A stretch of DNA of 64,000 nucleotides from an uncultured Treponema sp. (lineage in GTDB: Bacteria; Spirochaetota; Spirochaetia; Treponematales; Treponemataceae): assembly GCF_934725225.1 (NCBI RefSeq), contig NZ_CAKVAM010000003.1:248001-312000 (forward strand), written 5' to 3'. The notes beneath the pieces were generated by a model. It made no database searches. It was not told the DNA's origin and saw only the letters and a list, made by a program, of their open reading frames with translations. The position numbers and the translations under genes were made by a program. Of the stretch, positions 16,985 through 25,660 are shown piece by piece (the stretch's first letter is position 1; every line of letters begins with the position of its first letter).

Positions 16985-18178
16985 CTAATAATTATCCCAC
17001 TTGAAGTCGTCGAAGTCTTTTATCTGAACTTCGTATTTGTTGCGGAAAAATTTTTCTATGTTGCGGATTGAAAGCGGCGTTTTGTTTTTGTAATTCGGGT
17101 TCAGATAAATGTAAGCGGAATAAAGGCTTTTGTAGTACTTTGAGCGCACGCTGTTGTCATCAATAAAAACGATTCCGGCAATGCTTTTTGAAACATCATA
17201 GACTTTTATTTTTTCAGTTTTATAGGCGGAAGAGTAATCTTTTGCAGGAAAATCATTTTTTGCAAGCTCCATAAAAGTGCGGCGGCTCAACGAACGGTAA
17301 AACATATTGTTGAAATTTCCAAAGTCCACAGTTTCTTCATTAAACCAGGGATTTTTTACCATTGTTATAAGTGAATATTCGTTGTCAACAAGCTTGTTTC
17401 CGTAGTCAAGAAATTTATATCTGTAAGCCTGTGCCATTGCAAACGGAGAATAGTCTTTTACAGTCAAAATCTCGCCCGGCCAGCTGATTCTAAAATTAAA
17501 CGCCAGACCTGAATCAGAAGAATACGAAACAAAATTCTGATTTTTCTTCACTGCATTTTTCAAGAGCCTTTCAATTTCATGCCGCTTTGAAACAAGAGAA
17601 TTTTTCACATCAAGATAATCAAGACTTGAAAGGTTTTCCACTCCGATTAAAATGTTTTTCTTAAATTCTTTTGCGGCATAATTTTCCACTGCTTCAAAAA
17701 TCCGCTCAAAAATAATCTGATGAACGCAGTTGAACGACTTGACATCCGTAAAAAGCTTTTCATTTTTAAGCGAAAGGCACAAGTCAATGTCGATTTTTTC
17801 CTTCTGACCGTTTATAGCCGGAATGCTTTCCTTATGCCGCTTTATTTCAAGAAGATTTATATAAGAAATTCCAAGGAATTCTGAAAACTGCGAATAAAAG
17901 TCCAAAGCCACAAGTTCGCTGTAAGGTCCTGCCCAGCCTGAATATTTTGCCTCGCCAAGATTTTTTACACGTTCGCAGATTGTGTTCAGCGCGGTTTTGT
18001 TGTCCTTGAATTTTTCATTAAGCCGGCTCAGACGATTTATAAAATTAAAAGCAAACATATTAAGCGGATAAATATTAAGAGGCTGAATGCATTTGTTTGT
18101 GTTCCGTTTTTTCTTGATGATTTTTCTTATACCAAAAATATCGCGGATTATTTTTTCAAGATTTTCAACATCTGTCAT
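16985..18178 (-). CDS. Unrecognised protein with a possible PD-(D/E)XK-like nuclease signature
   Basis: 397 residues from the ATG at 18178, which has AGGA seven bases upstream; a GTG at 18241 in the same frame has no ribosome site. I do not recognise the family. It is lysine-rich, has no signal peptide or membrane segment and ends FDDFKWDNY. A stretch near residues 90-150 (GPYSELVALDF, then KIDIDLCLS, then FTDVKSFN) has the E...D...(D/E)xK spacing of restriction-endonuclease-like folds; this is a weak resemblance only. It is read towards the MITE-like unit and starts ~100 bp after the RNase Y gene and its terminator. Confidence 0.6.
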   Translation of the reverse strand: MTDVENLEKIIRDIFGIRKIIKKKRNTNKCIQPLNIYPLNMFAFNFINRLSRLNEKFKDNKTALNTICERVKNLGEAKYSGWAGPYSELVALDFYSQFSEFLGISYINLLEIKRHKESIPAINGQKEKIDIDLCLSLKNEKLFTDVKSFNCVHQIIFERIFEAVENYAAKEFKKNILIGVENLSSLDYLDVKNSLVSKRHEIERLLKNAVKKNQNFVSYSSDSGLAFNFRISWPGEILTVKDYSPFAMAQAYRYKFLDYGNKLVDNEYSLITMVKNPWFNEETVDFGNFNNMFYRSLSRRTFMELAKNDFPAKDYSSAYKTEKIKVYDVSKSIAGIVFIDDNSVRSKYYKSLYSAYIYLNPNYKNKTPLSIRNIEKFFRNKYEVQIKDFDDFKWDNY

Positions 18179-18244
18179 AATAAAATCCTGTACCCTAAAA
18201 CGCATTTTGTCAAACAAATTATTTTGAGCGTTCAAGAACACAAG

Positions 18245-18272
18245 AAAAAAGCCCCGGAATTTTCCAGGGCTT
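18245..18272 (-). terminator. Terminator of rny
   Basis: An inverted repeat, 18249-18259 against 18262-18272, gives a GC-rich stem with one wobble. On the minus strand it is followed by TTTTTT. It lies directly after the rny stop. Confidence 0.85.
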
Positions 18273-18277
18273 AAAAA

Positions 18278-19813
18278 TTATCTTGCGTATTCAATAATGC
18301 GGGTTTCGCGGATCATTGTAATTTTGATTCTTCCAGGATAACGCAAGTCAGTTTCAATCTGCTTTGCAATCTGTTTTGCAAGATCTTTTACCTGATCATC
18401 CGGGATTTTGTCATTGTTTACAAGAATGCGAAGCTCACGTCCAGCTTGAATTGCATAGGCCTGCTCTACTCCGTGGAATTTCTTTGCAGTTTCCTCAAGA
18501 TTTTCAAGACGTTTAACGTAATTGTCCACAGTTTCTCGTCTTGCTCCAGGGCGGGCTGCGCTTATCGCATCGGCAACCTGAACAATAACAGCTTCTATTG
18601 TCTGAGGCTCGCAGTCATTATGGTGCGCTTCAATCGCATTGACTACACGAGGATCTTCGCCCATCTTGCGTGCCATTTCCGCACCAACTTCGGCATGGTT
18701 CTGGTCGCTGTCATTTTCCGCGCCTTTTCCAATGTCATGGAGCAAAGCCGCACGTTTTGCAAGTTCCCTGTTCGCTCCAACTTCAGCGGCAAGAAGACTT
18801 GCAAGCTCTGCAACTTCCTTTGAATGAGTAAGAACATTCTGTCCGTAGCTTGTCCTAAAGTAAAGACGACCGATAGCTCTTATTGCTTCCTGGCTCATGC
18901 TATGCAAGCCAAGCTCAAACAAAGCCTTTTCGCCTTCTTCATAAATCTTCTGCTGAATCTCGCGTGTAACTTTCTGAACAATCTCTTCAATTCGCGCCGG
19001 GTGAATTCTTCCGTCGATAATAAGACGCTCCAAAGCCACACGCGCAATTTCTTTTCTTACAGGATCGAAACAGCTTATAACAACAGCTTCCGGTGTGTCG
19101 TCAATAATAATGTCAACGCCAGTCAAAGTTTCCAAAGAACGGATATTGCGGCCTTCACGTCCAATAATGCGACCCTTCATTTCATCGCTCGGAAGAGAAA
19201 CTGTTGCGACTGTGATTTCGCTTGTAGTTTCTGTGGCAATGCGCTGAATGGCGGAAACAAGAATTTCCTGCGCTTTCTTTTCTGCATTAAGCTGAGCTTC
19301 CTGATCAATCTTGTTCAGCAAAGACTGAGCGTCATGGCGGGCGTCATTTTCAAGGTTCTTGATTATAAGAGCCTTTGCTTCTTCCGCGGTAAGCCCCGAA
19401 ATTCTTTCAAGCTCAACCCGAAGCTTTCCTTCTTCCTCCGAAAGAACAGCCTCGCGCTTGTGAAGTTCCGCTACATTTAAAGCAAATTCCTTGTCGCGCT
19501 TTTCAAACTCCTGATTCCGTTGCTCCAAAAGCTCTTCTTTTTTGTTTACACGGCTTTCATAACGCTGCAGTTCTGTACGGCGTTCACGGTTCTCCCTTTC
19601 CTGCTGATTACGGTCCTGAATGAGTTGTTCTTTTGCCTGAAGAAGAATCTCTTTTTTCTGAGCTTCCGCTTCTTTTATTGCATCTTGTTTAACGCGCTCG
19701 GCTTTTTGCTCCGAGGCGGAAAGTTGAAATCTGGCATAAACCCAGCGAATTGTCCATCCAAGAAGTATTCCTGCTACAGGGAGAACAATGAACAATATCA
19801 AATTCATTGACAT
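18278..19813 (-). CDS. rny: Ribonuclease Y
   Basis: 511 residues from ATG 19813, chosen because AGGAG lies eight bases upstream. It has an N-terminal membrane anchor (LILFIVLPVAGILLGW) and a long charged coiled coil (~residues 30-200). The KH domain includes GRIIGREGRNIRSLE, and the HD domain carries LLHDIGKGAE and IEAHHND. RNase Y is the membrane-bound endonuclease that starts mRNA decay in many bacteria without RNase E. Length and domain order match the family. The protein ends IIEYAR as in other members. Confidence 0.95.
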   Translation of the reverse strand: MSMNLILFIVLPVAGILLGWTIRWVYARFQLSASEQKAERVKQDAIKEAEAQKKEILLQAKEQLIQDRNQQERENRERRTELQRYESRVNKKEELLEQRNQEFEKRDKEFALNVAELHKREAVLSEEEGKLRVELERISGLTAEEAKALIIKNLENDARHDAQSLLNKIDQEAQLNAEKKAQEILVSAIQRIATETTSEITVATVSLPSDEMKGRIIGREGRNIRSLETLTGVDIIIDDTPEAVVISCFDPVRKEIARVALERLIIDGRIHPARIEEIVQKVTREIQQKIYEEGEKALFELGLHSMSQEAIRAIGRLYFRTSYGQNVLTHSKEVAELASLLAAEVGANRELAKRAALLHDIGKGAENDSDQNHAEVGAEMARKMGEDPRVVNAIEAHHNDCEPQTIEAVIVQVADAISAARPGARRETVDNYVKRLENLEETAKKFHGVEQAYAIQAGRELRILVNNDKIPDDQVKDLAKQIAKQIETDLRYPGRIKITMIRETRIIEYAR

Positions 19814-19953
19814 TTCATTTTCTCCTATCATTTAGTTAGAATAATTGATTTATTATAGTAATATATAAGAAAGAGAATGTCAAATAGTATAGTTTATTAT
19901 ATAGAAGAAAATAACTTTAGAATGCTAAATAAATTTTGAAGTCAGCAAAAGAT

Positions 19954-20007
19954 ATAAAAAATCCCCTGCTTTTATATGCTGAAAAAGAAACACATAAAAA
20001 CAAGGGA
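19954..20007 (-). terminator. Terminator of galK
   Basis: A long imperfect stem, 19962-19978 with 19991-20007. Its mismatches become G-T pairs on the minus-strand RNA, and it is followed there by TTTTTTATAT. Confidence 0.75.
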
Positions 20008-20023
20008 AAATTTCAAAACTATT

Positions 20024-21208
20024 TTAGTTGAAGTGAGAAACTCCGTCGCCGCTTTCGCAGTCAAAGAATGAAGCTTCGTATCCTACAACTTTCTTGTATT
20101 CAGTCTGGACATTTTCAACAAACTGATTGATTTTATCTTTATGAACAAGAGCGATTCCGCAGCCGCCAAAGCCAGCTCCAGTCATTCTTGCTCCAATACA
20201 TCCGTCCTGCTTCTGGGCAGTTTCCGCAAGAGTGTCAAGCTCAATTCCTGTAACTTCATAGTCGTTTTTAAGCGATTCATGGCTTTCGTTCAGGAGCTTG
20301 CCGAGTTTCTCAAGATTTCCGGCTTTCAATGCGTTCACGGCATCTTTTACACGCTGATTTTCATAGACACAATGCTTTGCGCGACGGACAAGAAGTTCAT
20401 CTTTTATCAAAGATTTTGAATTTTCCCACTGTTCTGGAGAAAGCTCGCACAACGCGGAAATTTTCACGCCTCCGTCCTGAAGAATCTTCAAAGCTTCCTC
20501 GCACTGGCTTCTGCGCTCATTGTACTTACTGTCTGCAAGGCGGCGCTGCTTGTTTGTGTTCATGACAACAAATCTGTAGTCTCCAAGCTCAAGCGGAACA
20601 TATTCGTATTCAAGCGTATTGCAGTCAAGGACAATTGCTGTATTCTTTTTTCCTGTGGAAATTATAAACTGATCCATAATTCCGCAGTTTACGTTCATAA
20701 AATTATGCTCGCTCATCTGGCCAAGCTTGGCAATTTCAACACGGTCGATTCCGAATCCAAAAGTTTCGCTTACGGCATAGGCAAATCCGCATTCAAGGGC
20801 AGAAGACGATGAAATTCCGCCGGCAGCAGGAACATTGCTTACCATAAGAATTTCAAATCCGCAGTCAAATTTAAAGCCTTTTTCCTTCATTTGGGAAAGA
20901 ATTCCGTTTAGATAGTTCGCATATCCGTTTTCCTTGGCATATTTAAAGTCGTCATTGATGTCAAATTCATATCTTCCTGGGAATTTCAAATCATTGTAAA
21001 CAACTTTTGTGTCATTGCGTTTTCTGATGGCAACATAAAGATAGCGGTTTATCGCAGCAGGGAAAACTTTTCCGCCGTTGTAGTCAATGTGCTCGCCTAT
21101 AATGTTGATTCTTGCCGGTGAAGAAAAAATCTTTACAGAATCTTCTGTTCCGCCGTAAACTTTTACAAAATCAGCAGGAAGCGAATTTGGATTATACAAT
21201 TCAGCCAT
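20024..21208 (-). CDS. galK: Galactokinase
   Basis: 394 residues, GHMP kinase family. The galactokinase signature is seen as ARINIIGEHIDYNGG (N-terminal substrate site), followed by the ATP-binding VPAAGGISSSSALE and the C-terminal ARMTGAGFGGCGIALV. It phosphorylates galactose at C1 for the Leloir pathway. It is monocistronic here, with its own promoter and terminator and no galE or galT nearby. Length is normal for the family. Confidence 0.95.
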   Translation of the reverse strand: MAELYNPNSLPADFVKVYGGTEDSVKIFSSPARINIIGEHIDYNGGKVFPAAINRYLYVAIRKRNDTKVVYNDLKFPGRYEFDINDDFKYAKENGYANYLNGILSQMKEKGFKFDCGFEILMVSNVPAAGGISSSSALECGFAYAVSETFGFGIDRVEIAKLGQMSEHNFMNVNCGIMDQFIISTGKKNTAIVLDCNTLEYEYVPLELGDYRFVVMNTNKQRRLADSKYNERRSQCEEALKILQDGGVKISALCELSPEQWENSKSLIKDELLVRRAKHCVYENQRVKDAVNALKAGNLEKLGKLLNESHESLKNDYEVTGIELDTLAETAQKQDGCIGARMTGAGFGGCGIALVHKDKINQFVENVQTEYKKVVGYEASFFDCESGDGVSHFN

Positions 21209-21257
21209 TTTAAACCTCGCAATTCAAAAATTAAAGTGAGTTCTTAAAGATGTCTTT

Positions 21258-21286
21258 ATGATAACAAAGAATTTTTCAGTTAGCAA
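21258..21286 (-). promoter_or_regulatory. Promoter of galK
   Basis: Read leftward: TTGCTA (21286-21281), 17 bases, TATCAT (21263-21258), 50 bp before the galK start. Confidence 0.55.
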
Positions 21287-21408
21287 GTTAAGAGAAAAAG
21301 CAAAGAGCAATCAGTTGCGCAAAGAAAATCTAAAATACTTTTTCCACGAAAACAAAAAGTCGCCTACAAAATTCTTCAACTTTAACAGCCCATAAACCCT
21401 TTTATCTC

Positions 21409-21437
21409 TTGAATTTACTGAATCTTTTCACTAAAAT
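21409..21437 (+). promoter_or_regulatory. Promoter of the rpsP operon
   Basis: TTGAAT (21409-21414), 17 bases, TAAAAT (21432-21437). The expected transcript start, ~21444, falls just before a hairpin, CACACT-GTTT-AGTGTG (21445-21460). The mRNA would therefore begin with a stem-loop, placed 13 bases before the rpsP ribosome site. Confidence 0.65.
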
Positions 21438-21484
21438 ATTGGTTCACACTGTTTAGTGTGCAAAACTCATATCGGAGGAAAAAA

Positions 21485-21751
21485 TTGGTCAAAATCAGAC
21501 TAAAGAAGATGGGCACAAAAAAACGCCCAGACTACCGCATTGTCGTCCTTGACGCAGCAAAACCACGTGATGGCGCAACAATCGAAGAAATCGGACAGTA
21601 CCATCCAATCGCTGCAGAGGGAAGCCAGACTTCTTTCAATGAAGAACGCGCCAAATACTGGATCAGCGTTGGAGCTCAGCCTACAGAAATCGTAAAAAAG
21701 ATTTTCAGACAGGGCGGATTGGCTGCTGACGGAACAAAAATCACCAAATAA
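21485..21751 (+). CDS. rpsP: 30S ribosomal protein S16, TTG start
   Basis: 88 residues, read as (M)VKIRLKKMGTKKRPDYRIVV and typical of S16. The start is TTG at 21485-21487, supported by GGAGG six bases upstream (21474-21478); an ATG at 21458 would add nine non-conserved residues and include the SD in the coding region. S16 is an early assembly protein of the small subunit. It is first in the conserved rpsP-khpA-rimM-trmD-rplS operon. Confidence 0.96.
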   Translation: MVKIRLKKMGTKKRPDYRIVVLDAAKPRDGATIEEIGQYHPIAAEGSQTSFNEERAKYWISVGAQPTEIVKKIFRQGGLAADGTKITK

Positions 21752-21768
21752 CTTACAGGGAGCACAAC

Positions 21769-22002
21769 ATGGAAAAAGACCTGATTGAATTTATTGCAAA
21801 GTCATTGGTCGATGATCCAAATGCAGTCTCTGTAACGGAAACCGAAGGCGAGCGCGGACCTGTTCTTCAGTTAAGCGTTGCACAAGGTGATATTGGCAAG
21901 GTTATTGGCAAATACGGTCGTATTGCAAAAGCTCTGCGTACTGTTTTAAGCGCAACGTCAAATAAAGACGGAAAGCATTACAGCCTGGAAATTCTGGACT
22001 GA
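21769..22002 (+). CDS. khpA: KhpA-type KH-domain RNA-binding protein
   Basis: 77 residues, a single type-II KH domain with the VIGKYGRIAKALR GXXG-type loop. It begins MEKDLIEFIAKSLVDDP like other KhpA/YlqC proteins, which bind RNA with KhpB and affect cell size and translation. It sits in the usual place between rpsP and rimM. Its TGA overlaps the rimM ATG by one base (TGATG). Confidence 0.93.
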   Translation: MEKDLIEFIAKSLVDDPNAVSVTETEGERGPVLQLSVAQGDIGKVIGKYGRIAKALRTVLSATSNKDGKHYSLEILD

Positions 22003-22607
22003 TGGCATCGAATGCGATGACAGAGCGGTTTGTAGTTGGTATTGTCCGCGGTTCCCATGGAATAACGGGCGAATTCAAAGTAGAAAGCACTTCCGGCGAG
22101 TACGGGCATTTTGCAAGTATGGAAGAAGTCGCTTTGTCAGACGGAACAGCTGAAAAAACTTTCAAAGTTGAATCAACCAAGGAAGCGGCGTCCACTCTGT
22201 ACATGAAACTAGCAGGAATAAATTCACCTGAAGAAGCTGCAAGATACAACAGGTGGAAAATCGTAGTTCCGCGCAAGAATGCTCATAAACTGCAGAAAAA
22301 TGAGTGGTATATCGAGGATTTAAAAGGATGCTCGGTATGGTATAAAAAGGAAACGGCGGGCAATACCGCACCGGCAATTGACGAAAATTCAGTTGTTGGA
22401 ACAGTCACAAACGTAATGGAAGGCGGATCAGATTATCTCGTTGAGATTTTGCTGTCCGAGGCTTGCAGTTTTTTGGACGATTCGGTTAAGCTGAATAAGA
22501 ATGGCGGAGCAAGAAAAGTTTTTGTTCCATTCAAAGACCAGTTTATCGGCAAAGTCGATATTGAAAATAAAACTATGCAGCTCATGCACCTCTGGATTCT
22601 GGAGTAA
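22002..22607 (+). CDS. rimM: 16S rRNA processing protein RimM
   Basis: 201 residues. FVVGIVRGSHGITGEFKVES is the N-terminal RimM signature, and the PRC-barrel part follows (EWYIEDLKGC, VGTVTNVMEGGSDYLVEI, VFVPFKDQFI). RimM binds S19 and helps mature the 30S head. It is somewhat longer than the ~170-residue norm because of an insertion around residues 115-165. Translational coupling to khpA is likely. Confidence 0.94.
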   Translation: MASNAMTERFVVGIVRGSHGITGEFKVESTSGEYGHFASMEEVALSDGTAEKTFKVESTKEAASTLYMKLAGINSPEEAARYNRWKIVVPRKNAHKLQKNEWYIEDLKGCSVWYKKETAGNTAPAIDENSVVGTVTNVMEGGSDYLVEILLSEACSFLDDSVKLNKNGGARKVFVPFKDQFIGKVDIENKTMQLMHLWILE

Positions 22608-22612
22608 TTCCT

Positions 22613-23425
22613 ATGAAATTTACTGTGCTGACCTTATTTCCTGAAATTCCGCGCGCTTTTTTTACAAGCTCGATCATGGCGAAAGCGGTAGAGAAAGGAA
22701 TTATTGCCTACGATTTGGTCAATATCAGGGATTTTGCCTTTGATAGACACCACACTTGTGATGACGCTCCCTACGGCGGAGGCGCTGGACAGCTTTTGCT
22801 CCCGGAACCTCTAGGACTGGCATTGGACAGTGTAGAAGCATACAAAAAGACGAAGCATGTTATTTATGTTACGCCAAGCGGAAAGCCTTTTACACAGAAA
22901 AAAGCTCAGGAACTCAGCCGGAAAGATGAAATTGTCCTGATTTGCGGAAGATATGAAGGTATCGACCAGCGGATTATTGACTCCTACGTTGACGAGGAAA
23001 TCTCCATAGGGGATTACGTAATGTCCAGCGGAGAAGTTGCCGCTACAGTTATTGTAGACACAGTTTACAGACTTGTTGACGGCGTAATAACCAGCGAATC
23101 TTTGGATGAGGAAAGTTTTTCGGGCAGCCTTTTGGAATATCCCCAGTATACAAGGCCGAATGTATACAAAGGCATGGAAGTGCCGGCTGTTCTAAGCAGC
23201 GGAAACCATGAAGAAATCCGAAAGTGGCGGCTTTTTAAGAGCCTTCAGAAAACCTTGCGGAACAGGCCTGATCTGATTCAAAAGGCAAGAGCTGACGGTA
23301 CTCTTACAGAAGAAGCAGAAAAAATGATCGGGACGCTTACGGACTTTGTAACATACAAGAACGACCGCAAGCAAAAAAGCAAGCTGCGTTATGTTCAGTC
23401 AAGAACAAAAGACAGCGGCAAATAG
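22613..23425 (+). CDS. trmD: tRNA (guanine37-N1)-methyltransferase TrmD
   Basis: 270 residues. MKFTVLTLFPEI, the DDAPYGGGAGQLL loop, the SPOUT trefoil-knot motifs (LICGRYEGIDQRI, YVMSSGEVAA) and the C-terminal substrate part (YPQYTRPNVYKGMEVPAVL) are all present. It makes m1G37 in tRNAs and prevents +1 frameshifting. It starts five bases after rimM ends. The last ~25 residues are a basic tail beyond the usual end. Confidence 0.96.
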   Translation: MKFTVLTLFPEIPRAFFTSSIMAKAVEKGIIAYDLVNIRDFAFDRHHTCDDAPYGGGAGQLLLPEPLGLALDSVEAYKKTKHVIYVTPSGKPFTQKKAQELSRKDEIVLICGRYEGIDQRIIDSYVDEEISIGDYVMSSGEVAATVIVDTVYRLVDGVITSESLDEESFSGSLLEYPQYTRPNVYKGMEVPAVLSSGNHEEIRKWRLFKSLQKTLRNRPDLIQKARADGTLTEEAEKMIGTLTDFVTYKNDRKQKSKLRYVQSRTKDSGK

Positions 23426-23434
23426 GAGATAAAA

Positions 23435-23908
23435 ATGGATCTTATAAAGACTATTGAAGAACAGCAGAAGAAACCTAACGCAGAATACTTCAGCGTAGGA
23501 GACACTGTAAAAGTTCACTTTGAAATCATCGAAGGAAAAACAAAGCGTATTCAGATTTACGAAGGCCTTGTTATTTGCTTCAAGAACTCAGGAATTTCAA
23601 AGACATTCACAGTTCGCAAGACTAGCTACGGTGTTGGCGTTGAGCGTGTATTCCCAGTAAACAGCCCGCGCATTATCAAGGTTGAAATTGTCCGCCTTGG
23701 AAAAGTTCGCCGCTCAAAGATTTACTACGTTCGCGACAAAGTTGGAAAAGCTGCAAAAATTAAGGAGCTTCTCGGACCAAAAGCAAACGCAAAACTTGCA
23801 GCAGCTAAGGCAGCAAACGCAGCAGAAGACAAGAAAGAAGCCGCAATCAACGCAGAGCACAAGGCAGAAGAAGCCGCAGCATCTGCAGCAGCAAAAGCAA
23901 AGAAATAA
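23435..23908 (+). CDS. rplS: 50S ribosomal protein L19 with Ala/Lys-rich tail
   Basis: 157 residues. The first ~115 are a standard L19 (FSVGDTVKVHFEIIEG, GVGVERVFPVNSPRI, VRRSKIYYVRDKVGKAAKI). After residue ~118 the protein runs on for about 40 residues of alanine, lysine and glutamate that ordinary L19 lacks. It ends the operon and is followed by a strong terminator. SD AGGAG is 7 bp before the ATG. Confidence 0.96.
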   Translation: MDLIKTIEEQQKKPNAEYFSVGDTVKVHFEIIEGKTKRIQIYEGLVICFKNSGISKTFTVRKTSYGVGVERVFPVNSPRIIKVEIVRLGKVRRSKIYYVRDKVGKAAKIKELLGPKANAKLAAAKAANAAEDKKEAAINAEHKAEEAAASAAAKAKK

Positions 23909-23945
23909 GATTTTTAATAAATCCTGTATTCTTACAGCTTAATCC

Positions 23946-23979
23946 AAGGGAAGATACATTTTGTGTCTTCCCTTTTTTT
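23946..23979 (+). terminator. Terminator of the rpsP-rplS operon
   Basis: A 12-bp stem, 23946-23957 with 23963-23974 (one wobble), followed by a T-run to 23979. Confidence 0.88.
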
Positions 23980-24003
23980 GTCAATATTTATAAAATTACC
24001 AAA

Positions 24004-25038
24004 ATGTCCGCAGCAATCGACAGCATAAAAAACGCATACATTCAAAGCCAGAACATTCCGCAGAAAAAACTTGCCGCAGGAGACGAAGTTTCTGTAAAAG
24101 TCATAAAAAATCTTGGAAACGGAAACTACACAGTTTTTCTGCAAGGCGCAAAAATCAGCGTAAAAAGCAAAATCCCGCTTTCAGAAGGAAGCTCATTCAA
24201 AGCCACGCTCGAAATCGGCGCAGATTCAAAAATCATTCTAAAAACAGTTTCGGAGCAAAAAAATGCGGATTTCTTTCCGCGCACGCTATTGGAATTTTTA
24301 AATTCGGCGGGAATTGAAGCGGATTCCGTTGTTCTAAAAATTGTCCAGCAGATGATTCAAAGCGGCGTAAAACTTGACAAATCGATAATCAGAAAAGCAA
24401 AATCAGTTTCAGCTTTGTTTCCGGGAAAAGAAAAACAGGCGGCGGAAATTTCAGCAATGCTAATGGAAAAAGGAATCGAGCCGGAAGAAAATTTAATAGA
24501 AAAGTTTTTACTTTTAACAGAGCCCGCAAAATGGAAAAATTCCGGCAACAAAGAAAAGAACAGCGCGAAAAGCAGCGAAAACTTCCTAAAAAAAATCTAC
24601 AAGGAAATTCCAGAAAACAAAGACGGAATTCTTACGCTTGCAAACCACTTAAAGTCAAAAGACGGAACCGGAAAGCACTGGATAATCCTCCCCTTTTTGT
24701 GGCAGCTTGAAAAAGACGAAGCGAAAGGCTTAATCAGAATTTTAATTGATTTTAACAAAAAAATAACAGAAAAAATACAAATAAATTGCGAATTTGAGTG
24801 GAAAAAATTTTTTTTTGTGTTATATTTAAATAAGAGCAAGGTTACGGAAGTGCGGTTCTGTACATTACCGTCGCTTTTGACCTCTAACATTCATTTTGAG
24901 GAAGAGCGGCTTGGAGAATTGCTTTGTTCCGGCATGAACGGCGATTCTGTGACAGTAACCTATTCCACCTTGGCTTTTTCTGACAGTCTTTGCACTGATT
25001 CAGAACTTTCCCTGCCATTCAAGGATTCTGCTGTATGA
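24004..25038 (+). CDS. FliK/YlqG-like hypothetical protein
   Basis: 344 residues, no signal peptide. Residues ~20-80 look like a beta-rich domain (GDEVSVKVIKNLGNGNYTVF, SSFKATLEIG). The middle is helical and the C-terminal third (~215-335) resembles the flagellar hook-length-control C-domain (KHWIILPFLWQLEKDEAKGL). Position supports this: it is followed with a 4-bp overlap by a small FlhB-C-like gene, as ylqG-ylqH follow the rplS region in Bacillus. Its function is not known. No good ribosome site is visible before the ATG. Confidence 0.6.
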   Translation: MSAAIDSIKNAYIQSQNIPQKKLAAGDEVSVKVIKNLGNGNYTVFLQGAKISVKSKIPLSEGSSFKATLEIGADSKIILKTVSEQKNADFFPRTLLEFLNSAGIEADSVVLKIVQQMIQSGVKLDKSIIRKAKSVSALFPGKEKQAAEISAMLMEKGIEPEENLIEKFLLLTEPAKWKNSGNKEKNSAKSSENFLKKIYKEIPENKDGILTLANHLKSKDGTGKHWIILPFLWQLEKDEAKGLIRILIDFNKKITEKIQINCEFEWKKFFFVLYLNKSKVTEVRFCTLPSLLTSNIHFEEERLGELLCSGMNGDSVTVTYSTLAFSDSLCTDSELSLPFKDSAV

Positions 25039-25298
25039 AAACGACAAGAAATTTTTTCGCAGTTTCCTTAAAATATCCTGAAAATGCAGACGCGCCGTTT
25101 ATTTCAGCAAAAGAAAGCGGAATTCTCGCAAAAAAGATGGTTGAAATCGCGGAAGAAAATAACATTCCAGTTGTAGAAAACGACATTGCGGCAAACGTTC
25201 TTTCAATGCGGCAGATTGGAGAATGCATTCCAGAAAGCACTTGGAAAGCGATTGCAGAAATTTTCGCCTTTATAAAAAACACGGAAAAAGCCCAGTGA
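25035..25298 (+). CDS. Stand-alone FlhB C-terminal-domain-like protein (YlqH type)
   Basis: 87 residues. The sequence matches the cytoplasmic C-terminal domain of FlhB/YscU export-gate proteins (AVSLKYPENADAPFISAKESG, IPVVENDIAANVL). The autocleavage motif NPTH at the front of that domain is missing: the sequence reads SLKYPENA instead. There are no membrane segments. Such free FlhB-C paralogs can partly replace the domain in flagellar export, but their role is open. It overlaps both neighbours by four bases. Confidence 0.8.
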   Translation: MKTTRNFFAVSLKYPENADAPFISAKESGILAKKMVEIAEENNIPVVENDIAANVLSMRQIGECIPESTWKAIAEIFAFIKNTEKAQ

Positions 25299-25657
25299 AA
25301 GAATCCACGCGGACAAAAGGAATAACAGGCGAAGAAAAAGCCAGAGAATTTCTAATCAAAAACGGATATTCGATTCTTGACAGAAATTTCAGAATCAGGG
25401 AAGGCGAAATCGACATAATAGCGGAAAAGCAGAATTTTATAGTTTTTGTGGAAGTCAAAAGTCTTCCGCTCGGGAATGTTGAAATTCTTGCGCACGAGCT
25501 CAATTCAATAAAAAGAAAAAAGATTATTAAAACTTCTAAATGTTACCTGCAAAAACATCGACAATATAATAACAGATTCATACGCTATGATGTCATAGCA
25601 ATTGATGTTCCGGGGCTGGATCCGGTTTATCATATTGAAAACGCTTTTTCGGAGTAA
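25295..25657 (+). CDS. YraN family (UPF0102) nuclease-like protein
   Basis: 120 residues from GTG 25295, which overlaps the previous stop as GTGA. The family pattern is clear: GITGEEKAREFLIKNGYSIL, NFRIREGEIDIIAE, IVFVEVKS. The E...EIDI...EVK arrangement is that of a PD-(D/E)XK nuclease fold. YraN proteins are near-universal in bacteria but poorly understood; links to DNA processing are suggested. A longer frame from ATG 25223 lies inside the preceding gene and is less likely. Confidence 0.88.
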   Translation: MKESTRTKGITGEEKAREFLIKNGYSILDRNFRIREGEIDIIAEKQNFIVFVEVKSLPLGNVEILAHELNSIKRKKIIKTSKCYLQKHRQYNNRFIRYDVIAIDVPGLDPVYHIENAFSE

Positions 25658-25660
25658 ATA

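Noticed and set aside
18824..19480. A 218-codon open frame antisense to RNase Y
   Set aside because: Shadow of a conserved gene; no start signals and no family resemblance.
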